From Diphasiastrum complanatum (Eukaryota; Streptophyta; Lycopodiopsida; Lycopodiales; Lycopodiaceae): 64,000 nt of DNA. Both the position numbers and the translations under genes were made by a program. Positions 33,990 through 46,259 of this stretch are shown in pieces. The DNA lies in the NCBI GenBank assembly GCA_029204225.1, contig CM055111.1:12772697-12836696 (forward strand), in the 5' to 3' direction. How positions within the stretch are numbered: the stretch's first letter is position 1; every line of letters starts with the position of its first letter. The notes beneath the pieces are model-generated. The model ran no database searches, was not told where the DNA came from, and saw nothing but the letters and a program-made list of their open reading frames with translations.

Positions 33990-36900
33990 TTTGCTGGTTA
34001 TAGAAGAGGCTGAAATGTTTGCTTTTTCTAGTTTTGGTCAAGTGAATAGTTCACCTGTATTGAGCTCTACCTCCACCTTGGAACAAGATTTGTATCTCAA
34101 TTTACCTTTAGTCAGCTCTAGCTTCATCAGGCTTAGCATTCATTCAGCGATCCTACTTTTCCTTCTTTATCCACAATATCATTCAGTGAGTGCAGTGCCA
34201 ATGAGACAAACACACTAGACTGCTGGGTCAAGGTTCAAATGCCAGAGTGATCATCTTAGAGAGACAGGTTCACAAGCTAAAACTTTAACCTTGGACCTAT
34301 ATACACCTTTAGGATTCATGACAATAAACTATCTTCTTCAACCAGTTTGTGATTAAGAATGTACCAATCCTACCATATAATTTTGAGTTCATGCTTCTGG
34401 CAACTTTCAGCCCCAATGACCATGCTACCAGCACAAAGGAGGTACATTTTGTCTCCCTCTTTCAATAATGAATGCAGGCAAAGGAACTCATAAATATTGG
34501 CATGCCTGAAGGTCATTTTGCAATCAGATATGGATCCAAAAGTCTAAAGTCAAAATCACCAAAGCAATGTTAACTTTTGCCTCGGAGATAAGGCTATGGA
34601 GCTTGGGTCAGCAAAATATTTTACACAGGAAAATGCCAATATTTACTGTCCTATGCTATCCAATGATATTAACTGGAAAGATTTGAATTCCTGCATGCCA
34701 GAAAGTGTTAGTGTCATGCTGAAGTTATTCAAGACTTTTGGAACAATGGATGTCTGACAGCTTCTGATCGGTCTTTTGAGTTTTAATGCTGCCAAAACTA
34801 CAGCATGTTTTTTACCTCTGTATATTGGCTAGCAGATACTAGTTTGTAGTAGTCCTAAATTTGAGATTGGGCTTTTAATTATTATGATCAGATTCTGTAG
34901 ATGTTTTTAGAGGAGGACTTCTGACCTTTACTTTCTGTAGACTGATCATTCCTTTCTTTATTTTGCAGTTTATACTCACAAATGGGACAGTTGCTGATCA
35001 GTTCAATTGTAAGAGTATGAGATAGCACCTGGTTGCCAAAATTTTGTCGTATGTTATGGCGTTATAAGTTGAATCGAAGATAAACAATGCTAACTGAAGA
35101 TACATCCGTTGGCCTTAGCGTCTGCGATAATTTTCTTTCTCTCAGTCCATTGAATAGGCGTCAAGTCTTCATTTATAAAAATAGTAGATCCCTTCAGGCA
35201 ACCTCTTTTAAGTATAACCTTTTGACAAAGCAAAGCATCCTTGAAACGCAGAAACATTGTGGTGGATTGGAGCTTACCCACCCAAGCAACCATTTTTATA
35301 TGCAATCCATTTTCTGTAGTTTCCTAGTTCATGCGTAAAAAGAAGAAAATTACTATATGTACACAAAAAGTTGTATACTGGGGTTTACAATGTTGACAAT
35401 AGATAAATTTTAAACTCTGATAGAAATATAATATGCTCTTGAGTTCAACAACAATGTCAACATCTATAAAATGCTACTATGTATAGATTTATACAATTTA
35501 CCAAAAAAAAAAACTTGAAGATCAAAAACTCCTCTAATTTAGGTGCTCTATGATAGAGATCACTGCTTGAAAATGTAGCTTAATATGTTTTGTTGATCAT
35601 GGATAAGATAATGTATTGCACAATATCAATCGACTTTCAAACATATAAGCTTTTTGAAATGCTAACAGATATTAATCAGGTAGCTAGTACAATTGGGTTT
35701 GAAATGTAAACCTTTGAATCAGTACTTTCTGGAAGTAGCAATAGTTCATATACAATTTCACCTATTTACTATATCTTGCCAAGGCCAGACCGTGTATCGG
35801 AGTGATTAATGGAAATTTGTGAGGTTAGTTAAAAGAAATCTCATAATAGCTTCTGAGCACTTACATACTTCCAGAGTTTTAGCCTTTCTCACAATGGCAA
35901 TGCTTATTATCATAATATCCAGCATGTGTGACTTTATTTCCCCAAGGACCTTTTGTACTTACGAGACGATGTTGATTGTTGTAAGTTTGTAAAGATCGTA
36001 GAAATAATCTCCAGAATTGAGACTAAATATTGATTCACACCTGAGATCAACTATGCAAATGGGCGAGTCCTTTGGGGACTTATCCATGAATGTACTTGTT
36101 TGTTCTTCGTAATTTCTTGGTTTCTAAGAACTGGGGCAACTCTTGGTGACAATTTATCAAGCGTGTTATTCTTTAATACAGCTTAAGAGTGTTCTGCAAT
36201 TGGACCTTATATAGTAAGTTATTTGTATTTCGAAGTGTAAGCAAAAAATTAAAACAGTCTCACAAATTTTAAATGAAAGAACAAGCTTTTAATATTTTGC
36301 ATTGTGTTTGTCAAAAAAGCTATTCCATAATACAATCTTTCTTTTCAATCGTCAACATAAAAGGCGAGGAGCTTTCCTCATAATCTAGGCTCTATCACTA
36401 AATCTAAGTGCTGCCTTGTTATACGTCAGAGTGTTTTTCTGTCCATTGGTAGGTCATTCAACTAGCATCAGTATGTACACTTAATATTCCAAGGCCAAGC
36501 CAAGCCAAGGAGCACAAGGCTCCAAAAGTTCACTTGTGCAACAACTAGGATTCAGGCCTATGTATATGTGACCACAATTTGAACTCTCATCCAACTTGAT
36601 TATTACAGAGGACTATCTAAAAAAGAGGTTGTCATTTGTAGATTCTCTTCCTCTTATGGTATCCGTCCCTAGTGGCACAATATGTAGACATCAAGATGGC
36701 TTATGCATTATTTTATTCAAAAGTTCTTGTCATATGTGTTAGGTGTCAGTCCAATATTCTAGATCAAGAATGTAGCATGAACATCAAGGTTTTTATTTAT
36801 TTTTATTTTTTGAAATATTCTGATTTTGATTTTCATAGTGATCTCTCTTTCTCTCTCACTTTTCTCTTTCTATCTCCTCTCCAGAAATCCTCTTGTAGCA

Positions 36901-37125
36901 TCACTTTTTATGGGCTGCACCCCATTACAAAAACTTGAAGATTGAAAGTTATGGGTCAAAAGCTCTCTTAGCGTGAAGGGCATGTAGTTTGAATTCCACA
37001 ATTATGACCTTTTAGTGACTTATATGCCTTTCCAAGAAAGAGCTTCACCTCTAAGGGGGTTGCCCAACAATTCAAGCATAAGTTGATGAATAACTTACAG
37101 GTAGGGCGTCCTTGGTGGGATATGA
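33990..37125. other. 3.1 kb without recognisable gene
   Basis: AT-rich sequence. No frame on either strand shows a family motif; the longest open stretches are about 80-90 codons. Possible worn introns or repeat DNA. Nothing here resembles the missing PAP exons. Confidence 0.5.
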
Positions 37126-37129
37126 ATGT

Positions 37130-37530
37130 ACTATGAAGTTATAGTTTCATAATGGTGATGTCAAGTTAATTCCAAATGTTCTTCAAGTACCAAACCTAGT
37201 AAAGAATCTACTCTCTATTAGTAGAATACTAGATTTGGCCCAGAAAGTAGAAATTGATACATATTATTGCTCAATTCTTGGTAGGAACAAAATTATTCTT
37301 GCACTTGGAGAAAGGCAATGTTATCTTAATGAACCGAGTCATTGTTATTTCACAAATAGTCAAGCTCTGCATACTATTGCTTCAATAAATAAGAATTTAC
37401 TTTTTGTCTAAGAAACATGGAATGGACTTAAGGGATTCCCTTTGAGTATGAAAACTCTTATGCCTTGTTCTATATTACTAGATAGACGTAACTACCAAAT
37501 TTGGTTTTGTAATTGTATAACGTTTTTCAC
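37130..37530 (+). pseudogene. Copia protease-region fragment
   Basis: Plus-strand frame reading FHNGDVKLIPNVLQVPNLVK then NLLSISRILD (family: L.NVLHVP.L.KNLLSVS). It is followed by GERQCYLNEP and later LLDRRNYQIWF, which resembles the beginning of a Copia Gag. The order is unusual (protease tail before Gag start), so two fragments may be joined. Interrupted by stops. Confidence 0.55.
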
Positions 37531-37808
37531 AAATTCGGTATCATGCTCATGATACTATCAGATTATCGATCTAGCTTGCTATTCGGAATTATTTGAGACG
37601 TCAAAGACAGCCGTGATACTTCTGATAGATAATTGGTTAGTTCAATTAGTCAGGTAGCAATGTGAACAAGCGATATATCTATTTTATTCAAGGCTTGAAC
37701 ATAGCCATCTTGCTAGCTTGCTCTTTGATATATTTATTCATTTGATTCTACTCACGATCAAACTTTTCTCACTCATTTTCTATTAATTTTACTCACAGAC
37801 CACTCGCG

Positions 37809-38497
37809 TGTGAAAGTACAGTACTTTGGACCTTGAATGAGTGCATTTAATGCCTCACAAGAGTGATTGATCGATCGATCACAAAAACAATATTGCAAAC
37901 TAGACACTAGATTTTGAGATGTAGATAAAAAATTAGCATCTATTAATCAAGAGCAACTTTAAATTATTAATCAAACAAAAAGTACAGCCTACACATGTGT
38001 GGAAAAGTGCATAGTACGGCATGTAGTTGTAAAACAAAGTACAAATGACTTTGATTTTGCTTGGATCCAAAAAACAAGTACATAGAATAGAAACTCGAGT
38101 TTTGCCAATGAACTCTCAAAAATGTTCTAAGTCCTCACTATGGGAGGATGGAATACATACTAAAAGCCTCTTCCTTTGTAAAGTTAGTGAATTTCCAACA
38201 TGTAATAAGGAAGTTAACTTGGCTTTCTTGCCCTAATTTGCCAACGTAGCCTCCTTCCAAGAGTCATGCCAAGCAGGTGGCTAGTTGGTCAATCTCTATC
38301 ACAAATCTAGGATTTAGGTCCTATAAACTAGGAATCACTACCAAATTGACTTGACGTACTCTTTAGACTTGATTTAACCTATACTAGGATAGGTTTCCCA
38401 CATGGCTCCATGGCCTCACACGTGTGGGACCCACTTATGTACATTTTATGTAAATTTTGATCAAGCTAGATTTGCCAATTTTTGACAATTTCTCACA
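37809..38497 (-). repeat. 3' LTR of the 37.8-42.3 kb Copia (689 bp)
   Basis: Direct repeat of 41655-42300, differing by scattered changes and several indels. Contains CTCACACGTGTGGGACCC near 38412, a CACGTG-type palindrome common in this LTR family. Confidence 0.9.
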
Positions 38498-38529
38498 CTC
38501 CTCAAATTTAGCTTGATCTATCTACAACT

Positions 38530-39959
38530 CTCTTTGCTAGATGAATGAATGCTTTAGAAGTGTCTAAAAAATCCAACTACAAACAAGGAACTTTTGAGAC
38601 TCCAATAGAGAATGATGTCCATGAAGAATCTTTCACGACCTCTTAAAGGATCCCTTACAGGATGTTCCATAAATGTGTCTATATACATGTAACACACTTC
38701 AAAAACTATACATCATGCCAAGCCATGGATTCCAAGGCATTTTGTGCACTTGAAGATACATCAATTAAGTTATTAAGTGCATACATAATGTTGCTAAGGC
38801 AGCTTGCCTAGCTTGATCCATATGATTGAGCCTTGATGTCTCCATCTTGATACTCAAAGTTCTTCTTGGAGTCCTCGGATTTTGAGTTTGCTCCTCCACT
38901 TGACTTGACTCCAAATCATCAATGATTTTAATAAGATGTTGATCCAAAGGTGTTTCTTCAACTTTACAAATCTTCCACTCTTGAAAGATCACATTTTCAC
39001 TATTGACAACTTCTTTGATGGAAAACATGTAGATTCTACAATCTCTACTTGAAGAGCAAAACACTATCATTATTCCTATCATTAAGTAGGATAATCTTTG
39101 TCTTTACATTGGAATGATCTTGCACAAAGCATGTGAAGCCAAAGATTTTCAAAACAAATGATGTTTCATCTTTTATGACACTATTCAAACTATTACAAAA
39201 ATAGTTATCCAATGAAATTGCTTTATCAACAACAAATGTAGATTGGAAATCATCCAACTTCATTGTCTTGTCATACAAAGTACTAAACACCGTCAATCTT
39301 ATAGATAAGAGACAAGTCACTTCATGTCTACTAACACTATCTATGAACAAATCAAAGGTAGTAGCATCTTCAATGCTCTCCACCCTTGCAAGATGCACAC
39401 TTGAATGGAAAATTTGCATGTAATTTGATGACACGACCTTTTTCATCGAGGACCTCCTTGGAACTCTCATGTTTTGAGGCTGATCCTCAAGATCTTCCTC
39501 TCTTTGATGCTCCTCCTCAATGCTAGCAAGATCACACTTTGACAAGGTCTCCACTTGAGTGATCTCCTCCTTTGCCAAGTTCACACTCTCAAAAGCAACA
39601 TTAGCTTCCAACTTAAACAATCTTCCATGTTCAAATCCTTTTGTTATGCAATTATCATTCTTCAAAATGGAACAAACACCATGCTTGAAGTGGACATCCA
39701 AACCACTTTCCAAAAGTTGACCAATACTTAGCATATTCTTGGTGATTGATGGTACAAAAAGAGCATTTTCTAGATCCATACTTATTGAGGATTCTAGACA
39801 CAAAGGGATGGTACCAACACCATCTATCCTACACTCTTCATCACTTGCAGTAAAGACAAACATTTTAGCATCATTGAATAAGTGTAAAGTTAAGAAAAAG
39901 TCCATTTCACAAGTCATGTGGGACACTATCAATCCACCAAGTGTCTCTTGAATTGCCAT
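38530..39959 (-). pseudogene. Copia protease tail and integrase pieces
   Basis: An unusually long open frame (304 codons, 39959-39045) starts at the damaged protease. The expected active site DSGA followed by SHMTC is present only as WIDS in one frame and SHMTC in the next, so a small deletion removed the catalytic Gly-Ala. It continues with IDGVGTIPLCLESS, ALFVPSITKNMLSIGQLLES and GRLFKLEANV, then drifts into shortened integrase (LKIFGFTCFVQDH, near 39130). A second frame follows to 38765. The integrase zinc finger and core are absent. Confidence 0.75.
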
Positions 39960-40790
39960 TGCTTGTTGGTGAGGATGTAGATGCCATCAAGAATAGATCT
40001 CCTTCATCCTCCTCCTCCTCATGTGAAAAGTTTCCTTGTTTGTCCTCCTCCTCTTGTGCTCTTTGCCTCTTGTAGCATTCTGATGCATAATGCCCCTTCT
40101 TTCCACAAAAGAAGCATTTGTGCTTTGACTTGTCCTTTGCCTTTGAACTTGATGCTTGATCCTCATCCTTGGCCTCCTTTGCTTGATCCTTCTTGGATCC
40201 CTTGGTCTTCTTGTTGCCCTTGAATGAGAAATTTGCTTTCTCATCTCCATCCTACAAAGACAATGAACTCATTCTTGCTTTGGTGTGGAGCGTCCTACAC
40301 TCTTCAACCACTAATACACTATGACTTTTTTCTATAGTTGGCAAGGTGTCTTGGATGGCAAAACTTTGGACCAAGTTTAAAAAATCATCTCCTAGACGAC
40401 CAGGACAATTTGTACAAGCTCATTATCTTTAATCTTCTGTGGCTAACTCTTTGTTGAGAGATTTTGTCCTTAGCACATTGGCACTTTCATCACTCCTCCT
40501 CATACTTTGTAAGATTTGGTTTCTTAGCATAAGTACTATTGAAGTATTGTTGGATTCATATATAGCTTTTAAAGAATCCCAAGCTTCTTTGGCCGATGTG
40601 CAAGAGGCTACCTCCTTCAAGAGGTCCTCACTAGCATTCATTTTGATGCTATGAAGTGCTAGTCTTGCTTTCTTCTTGTATCTAACCAATTCTTGTCCTC
40701 CAAGAGGCTCATCCTCTTCTTCTAGGACAATATCAAAGAGGTCTTGGAGCACTAAGAGTGTCTCCATCCTCACTTTCCATATTGAGTAGA
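39960..40790 (-). pseudogene. Copia gag with CCHC zinc knuckle
   Basis: The capsid part, 40773-40429, contains VRMETLLVLQDLFDIVL, RYKKKARLALHSIKMNA and SCTSAKEAWDSLKAIYES. The nucleocapsid knuckle CFFCGKKGHYASEC (C-x2-C-x4-H-x4-C) lies near 40110-40070, followed by a run of Glu before the protease. Frameshifts separate the two parts. The first methionine of the family's Gag lies upstream of the RMETLL motif and is not clear here. Confidence 0.8.
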
Positions 40791-41420
40791 TTTAACCTCT
40801 CACTAGATCCAAGAAGGAATCCACCAATGGTTCCCATCTCCCTAATGACTTGTACTTGATTGTACTTCTTGGCTCTCCATAAATTCTTTTCCAAAATTTG
40901 ACTCACTAGCAACTCGCTTGATGTTCACAAAGACACAAGTGGCAAAATCCCCTTGATCTTGATTCACAAGAACTTTTAGGAAGGATTCTACAAAACAATG
41001 CTCAAGAAAATTGGAATTGATTTGATCCTAGAAACTCACAAAGGTTTCACTTGTATTGATTACCTCAAATTTGACTTCTAGCCCTCTCAATGGACTTCTA
41101 GCAACAGCTCTTAAAATCCCTCACAAAGATGAAATGAAGATTAGATGAGATTCTATCAAAGACTTATCAAATCCTATCAATTTTCACCATTTTTGGACAA
41201 AAAACATGGCTAAATCTTACTATTCCTTCTTGATGGTTTTTCAAGACCTGTAAAACACATTTAAAGGGCTTGAACCCAGCCTTAATTAATTGGATTGAAT
41301 GACACAAAATCAAATCCAAACAATGGCATGCAAACATTGATGCTTTCTCCTAGATCTAGCATCAAAAAACTCATCAAGATCAACCTCTATGAGATTTTAA
41401 GGATCTTAGCAAAAATGGAA

Positions 41421-41496
41421 GTTATTTTTGGATTCAGACCTGTCCACACGTGTGAAAAGTTATTTTTGGGTTCAGACCTGTCCGCACATGTGAAAA
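41421..41496. repeat. 38-bp tandem duplication in the Copia leader
   Basis: GTTATTTTTGGATTCAGACC... at 41421-41458 and GTTATTTTTGGGTTCAGACC... at 41459-41496 differ at three or four bases. Each ends with CACACGTGTGAAAA or CGCACATGTGAAAA. The unit therefore carries the same palindromic motif as the family's LTR. Confidence 0.85.
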
Positions 41497-41642
41497 GTAC
41501 GAAATTAGACCCTGATCAAGTTTTATCCACAAATTCCCATCCAATCATCCGATTTCTACTTGGCCCTCCAATATTAGTTTTTTAGATCAAAAAGTTGCTA
41601 TTTTGGGGTGTACACAAGATTAATGATTAACTCTTGTACCTC

Positions 41643-41654
41643 GCTCTGATACCA
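41643..41654 (-). promoter_or_regulatory. Primer-binding site of the 37.8-42.3 kb Copia
   Basis: The plus strand reads GCTCTGATACCA, which is TGGTATCAGAGC on the element's strand. It abuts the 5' LTR at 41655 and confirms the minus orientation. Confidence 0.9.
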
Positions 41655-42300
41655 TGTGAAAGTACAATAATTTTGACCTTGAATGAGTGCATTTAATGCC
41701 TCACAAGAGTGATTGACTGATTGATCACAAAAACAATGCAAACTGGACACTAGATTTTGAGATCTAGATCAATCAAGAGCAACCTTTACTCATTAATCAA
41801 ACACAAAGTACAGCCCAAAAACGTGTAGAAAAGTGCATAGTATGGCCTTTAGACTTAAAACAAAGTAAAAATGACTTTTGGATCCAAAAAACAACAAGTA
41901 CATAGAGTAGAAACGTGAGTTTTGCCAATGAGATCTAAAAAATGTTCTAAGTCCTCACTATGGGAGGATGGATTACATACTAAAAGCCTCTTCCTTTTCA
42001 AAATTAGGTGAATTTCCAACATGTAATAAGGAAGTTAACTTGGCTTTCTTGCTTTAATTTGCCAACCTAGCAAGAGTCATGCCAAGTAGGTAGCTAGTTG
42101 GTCAATCTCCACCACAAATCTAGGATTAACTAGGAATCACTACCAAATTGACTTGACCTACTCTTTAGACTTGATTTAACCTATACTAGGATAGATTTCC
42201 CATGTGGCTCCATGGCCTCACATGTGTGGGATTCACTTATGTACATTTTTACATAATTTTTGATCAAGCTAGATTTGCCAATTTTTGGCAATTTCTCACA
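41655..42300 (-). repeat. 5' LTR of the 37.8-42.3 kb Copia (646 bp)
   Basis: Direct repeat of 37809-38497. On its own strand it begins TGTGAGAAATTGCC and ends GTACTTTCACA next to the PBS. Confidence 0.9.
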
Positions 42301-42705
42301 TCGTGGCCCAATCTTATATAAATTGACTTGCCAGAAAAAAATAGTTTTACTCACCAAATAGCCTTTTTTAATGGAGATCTAATCTATTTTACCGATTGTT
42401 AGAATAGTGACCCCATCTCACCTAGTACTCAAATATATTTGGTCATTGAACAAAACTATTTTTTCTACAGGTCGTGTTATTCCAATTGCCTCTTGCCTAT
42501 GTTTTAGTGCAATAGCCCCATTTGAGCAAGATCCTAAAATCACTTTACTTTCAAAGATCTCTATTGACTCCACTACTCAAACAACAACCAAAGAGTGAAC
42601 ACTTGTATCTAAGTTAGATTTTGAGCCCAGAAAGTCAAGGAGGGAGAATTCTGTCCGGGAATGGCCCCCGGTTGGCTTGTGCGTAAGTGTGATGCTTAGC
42701 TGATG

Positions 42706-43020
42706 CGTTTGGTGCTCAGTTGTGTGTGCCTATTCTTGGCAGAAGTGCGCTACACTATGCATTCAATTTGTAGGACTTGATATGTGGCTATCGATCACAG
42801 ACATTGTGGCAATCAATCAATCAATCAGATGTAACACAATAATTAGAGATGGAAGAACATAATGTATTTTTTGTATTTTTGTCTTGATTGTAGAGTTAGT
42901 CGGTAGTGTCTCGCTCGTTGGCAAACTGACGCTCCTCTTACAATCCTATTGCACAGATATTTTCTGCGTATTGATCACTTGAATGATGCTTGAACAAATG
43001 TTTATCATATTCTGAATTCT
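42706..43020 (-). repeat. Partial 3' LTR (second half) of the 43-46 kb Copia
   Basis: Matches 45628-45930 over its length, including GATGCGTTTGGTGCTCAGTTGTG, the CAATCAATCAATCA run and ACATAATGTATTTT. The other half of the LTR is missing here, and the RNase H gene breaks off directly beside it. A deletion therefore removed the end of RNase H and the start of the 3' LTR. Confidence 0.8.
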
Positions 43021-44408
43021 AATGGAAGACTGGATCCTGGGTTAGATATATGGCACTATGAGAATCCATCATCATGGTGCATGGTTCTCTCTGTTGTATG
43101 GCAATTGCTTCCAGCATCATTTGCAACCATATTACCTCGTTTGTCACCTTTGATGTTGCCACATATTCAGCGTCGTAGGAGGATTGAGCTATCAATGTTT
43201 GTCTTTTACAGATTCAATTTATCACTACTCCACATGCTATCGAACAACTGTCTGTCACGAACTTATTGTCATCTTTGCAGCTCACCCAACTTGCATTACT
43301 ATAGTGTAACAACTTGAATTCTTCTTCGGCGTTGTAGGTCAATCCCATATTTTGGGTGCCTTTTAGATATTGCGGTATGCATTTTGCCATCAGCCAATGT
43401 GCCATACTAGGTTTAGAAGAGAACTGACTCAATGAGTAGACAGAGAATGCCAGATCAGGTCTAGTGCAAACCGTCAAGTACATGAGACTTCCGATCAGGT
43501 TTTGGTATGCTATTTTCTCCATCTGTTGTCTCTCTTCTTCTGTGCTCGAACAGTCTTGCTTCGACAATCTGGCTCCAACTATCATTGGTGTGACTTTTTC
43601 TTTGTAGTCCATCATTCGATACTGCTTCAGTACTTTTTCTGCATACTCTGATTGATTCAAGTGCATGAGTCTTCTTGTTCGGTCTCTTTTGATTTGTAGC
43701 CCCAGGCATTTTGTCGCTTCTCCTAAATCTGTGATTTTATAACTTGTAGATATCTTACTCTTTGTATCGTTGATTAATATCAAACGATTTCCTATCATTA
43801 AAGAGTCATCTACAAAAATTGTCAGAATCACAAATTTATTTTCTATATTTTTTATATACACATTACAATTAGGTGTTGTAGGAGTAAATCCTAGGGACTT
43901 CAAAAGATTTTCAAGCTTCTTATACCAAGCTCGCGATGCCTGTTTGAGACCATAGACACATCGGTGTAGCCGACAGGTGTACTCCCAATTGTACAGGTCT
44001 TCAAATCCTTTAGGCTGCTTCATGAAGATCTCTTCCTCTAGGTCTTCAAATCCTTTAGGCTGCTTCATGAAGATCTCTTCAAATCCTTTAGGCTGTTTCA
44101 TGAAGATTTCTTCCTCTAGGTCTCCATGGAGAAAGGCTGTTTTGACATCGATCTGATGTACCTCCAGATCGTATATTGTCGCATAGGCGAGGAGTAGTCG
44201 AATACTCACAGTATGTGTTGAAATAGTTAACACCATACTTCTGCATGTAGCCTTTGGTGACAAGTCTGGCTTTGTAACATCCGACACTTCCATCTGACCT
44301 TAGCTTTCTTTTGTATACCCATTTATAGTTGATAATTTTCTTTCCTTCGAGTAGTAGCTCTAATGTCCACGTCTGATTTAGCCTCATTGATTCCATCTCC
44401 TCTAACAT
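43021..44408 (-). pseudogene. Copia reverse transcriptase and RNase H
   Basis: RT begins near 44408 (EEMESMRLNQTWTLELL, then NYKWVYKRKLRSDGSVGCYK). A frameshift near 44230 moves to a frame that stays open for about 340 codons: SIRLLLAYATIYDLEVHQ, DVKTAFLHGDLEEEI, YGLKQASRAWYKKLE, the catalytic box FVDDSLMIG, DLGEATKCLGLQIKRDRTRR, and RNase H (NLIGSLMYLTVCTRPDLAFS, SNASWVSCKDDNK). Decayed RNase H continues to DPVFH near 43035, where the LTR remnant begins. The box is FVDD where most Copia have YVDD. A motif in the RT fingers is amplified in frame (see findings). Confidence 0.92.
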
Positions 44409-44419
44409 TGCTTGCTTCC

Positions 44420-45627
44420 AAGATTAATATCCCTCTGGACTTTGGATAGCATCTCGATATGTCACTGGTTTTTCAGCAAAGCTGCAGTATTGACATCTGT
44501 GTCTTTGCTCCACTGTAGGTTGTCGATGTATCATTCAGGTTGTCTCCTTATTCTCCTACTCTGGAGTCTGTGGCTCGACAACCTATGTCGATGTCCATTC
44601 TCGATCTCCCTCTTGAATTGGCAGCAATGTGAAGATTTCACAACCTTTAGCTTCCTTCATTCTAGAAAAGGTCGATTCATCGAACTTCACATCTATGCTT
44701 AGCACCACCTTATTTGAGGCTGGGTTGTAGAGTCGGTAGATATGTGAACTGTTTGAGTATCTAACCATGACTGTTAGCTCCACTTTTCGTTGAGCTTACT
44801 TTTCTTTTCTTTTGGTATGTGCATGTATGTTGGCATGTATGTTGCACATCCGAACACATGTACATACGAAAGATCGAGCTTTACACCCGTCCACATTTCA
44901 TACAGTGTGTTCTCTCTTCCAGGACATTGATTCTCGATCTGTTTTGTAGATGAACAACAACATCAATTGCCTCGGTGCAAAATTGACTCGGCAGTTGTGC
45001 TTGCACCATCATGCACTTCGCTCCTTCAACTAGCATCCTGTTTCTTCTTTTTGCTACACCATTATATTGTGGTGTGTAAGCATGTGTGAGTGGATGTTCT
45101 ATTCCTCTGTCCTAGCATAAGCTTGAAATTCTTTGCTTGAATACTCACCTCCATTGTCAGACCTGATTGTTTGCAGTTTTTTGGAGGTGTGTCTCTCAGC
45201 AAATGCCACAAACCTTTTGAAGGCATCAAATACTTTTGATTTTTTCTTTATGTAGTATATTGTTGTCATCCGGCTGTAATCATCAATGAAAGTGACGAAG
45301 TATTGCGATTGAGAGAGAGAGTCAAATTTCATTGGTCCACATACATCTAAGTGAACGAGCTCAAAAATGTCCTTGGCTCTTCTTCCTTTATGCACAAATG
45401 GACTTTGATGCTGTTTGCCCTTTTGATAGGCTGCATAGAAGTCGGTGTCTGGTCTTGTTATCTTTAGATCCGTGACAATCTCTTTTCTCCTCGTATTTTA
45501 CAAACTTCTCATACTTTGAAGATACATTCTTCTATGCCAGAGGTGATTTTCATTTTCTGATGCATTTAATATGCTATCATGCTTGTTGATGATCTTTGCT
45601 TGGTAAAGATTTCTCTGTCTTGATCCA
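44420..45627 (-). pseudogene. Copia integrase
   Basis: Order on the minus strand: pre-integrase zinc region remnants (LWHRRM, near 45530), core VHKGRRAKDIFELVHLDVCGP (first Asp, near 45340), YFVTFIDDYSRMTTIYYIKK, LQTIRSDNGGEYSSKEFQAY (second Asp, near 45150), then a decayed part with NTLYEMWTGVK and VFGCATYMP, and the C-terminal SHIYRLYNPASNKVVLSIDV at 44783-44583. It is split by stops. The gene breaks off at the LTR copy at 45628, so PBS, gag and protease have been lost. Confidence 0.88.
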
Positions 45628-46246
45628 AGCTGATGCGTTTGGTGCTCAGTTGTGTGCGCCTATTCTTGGCAGAATTTCAATTTGCAGGACTTGATATGTG
45701 GCTATCGATCACAGACATTGTGTGTCAATCAATCAATCAGATGTAACACAATGATCAAAGATGGAAGAACATAATGTATTTTGTATTTTTGTCTTGATTG
45801 TAGAGTCAGTCGGCAGTGTATCACTCGTTGGCAACCTGGCACTCTTCTTATAATCCTATTGCGCAGATATTTTTTGAGTATTGATCACTTGAATGATGAT
45901 TGAATAAATGATTATCATATTCTGAATTCTAACCTATTCAGTCTCACCAAGTGAGATTACAAGATAGTTTAACTAATCATTACAAGAGAGGTTTAGGCTA
46001 AAACATTGGTTAACTAATTCTCTACAATGTTAGTTTTTTGAGTTGAGCGTGACAGTTTGAACTATCACGCCTGATGGGCTAAGGTCCTGATGGTTTGTCC
46101 TTGCCTGACAATGTCTTCTGTTCTTCGTCTTTGTTGAGGCTTTGGTTGGGTCTCAATGTGTCATTGTCGATGTGTCCCGATATGTCGGGACTGGGGAATG
46201 CAGGAAAAATGGTTGCATGAGTTCACCATTTCCAACAAATTCCACA
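45628..46246 (-). repeat. 5' LTR of the 43-46 kb Copia
   Basis: On its own strand it begins TGTTGGAAATGGTGAAC (46246) and ends near CAAACGCATCA. Its last 300 bp match 42706-43020. It touches integrase sequence directly; no PBS intervenes, which shows an internal deletion. Confidence 0.7.
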
Positions 46247-46259
46247 TGTGTCTAGTCAT

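Larger units (their letters stand above)
37809..42300 (-). mobile_element. Copia element, both LTRs and TSD, pol mostly deleted
   Basis: A 4.5-kb minus-strand element. The 5' LTR is 41655-42300 and the 3' LTR 37809-38497; both read TGTGAAAGTAC...TCTCACA on the plus strand. Flanking five bases are TCGCG (37804-37808) and TCGTG (42301-42305), a target duplication with one mismatch. PBS, gag, zinc knuckle and part of protease/integrase remain in order; reverse transcriptase and RNase H are missing. Same family as the copies at 2.0, 49.4 and 62.6 kb. Confidence 0.88.

Noticed and set aside
33761..34003. Arg-Glu repeat frame on the plus strand
   Set aside because: Translation of the GA microsatellite.
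37809..38497. Reading the two LTR copies at 37.8 and 41.7 kb as solo LTRs
   Set aside because: PBS, gag and the flanking TCGCG/TCGTG pair show that they belong to one element.
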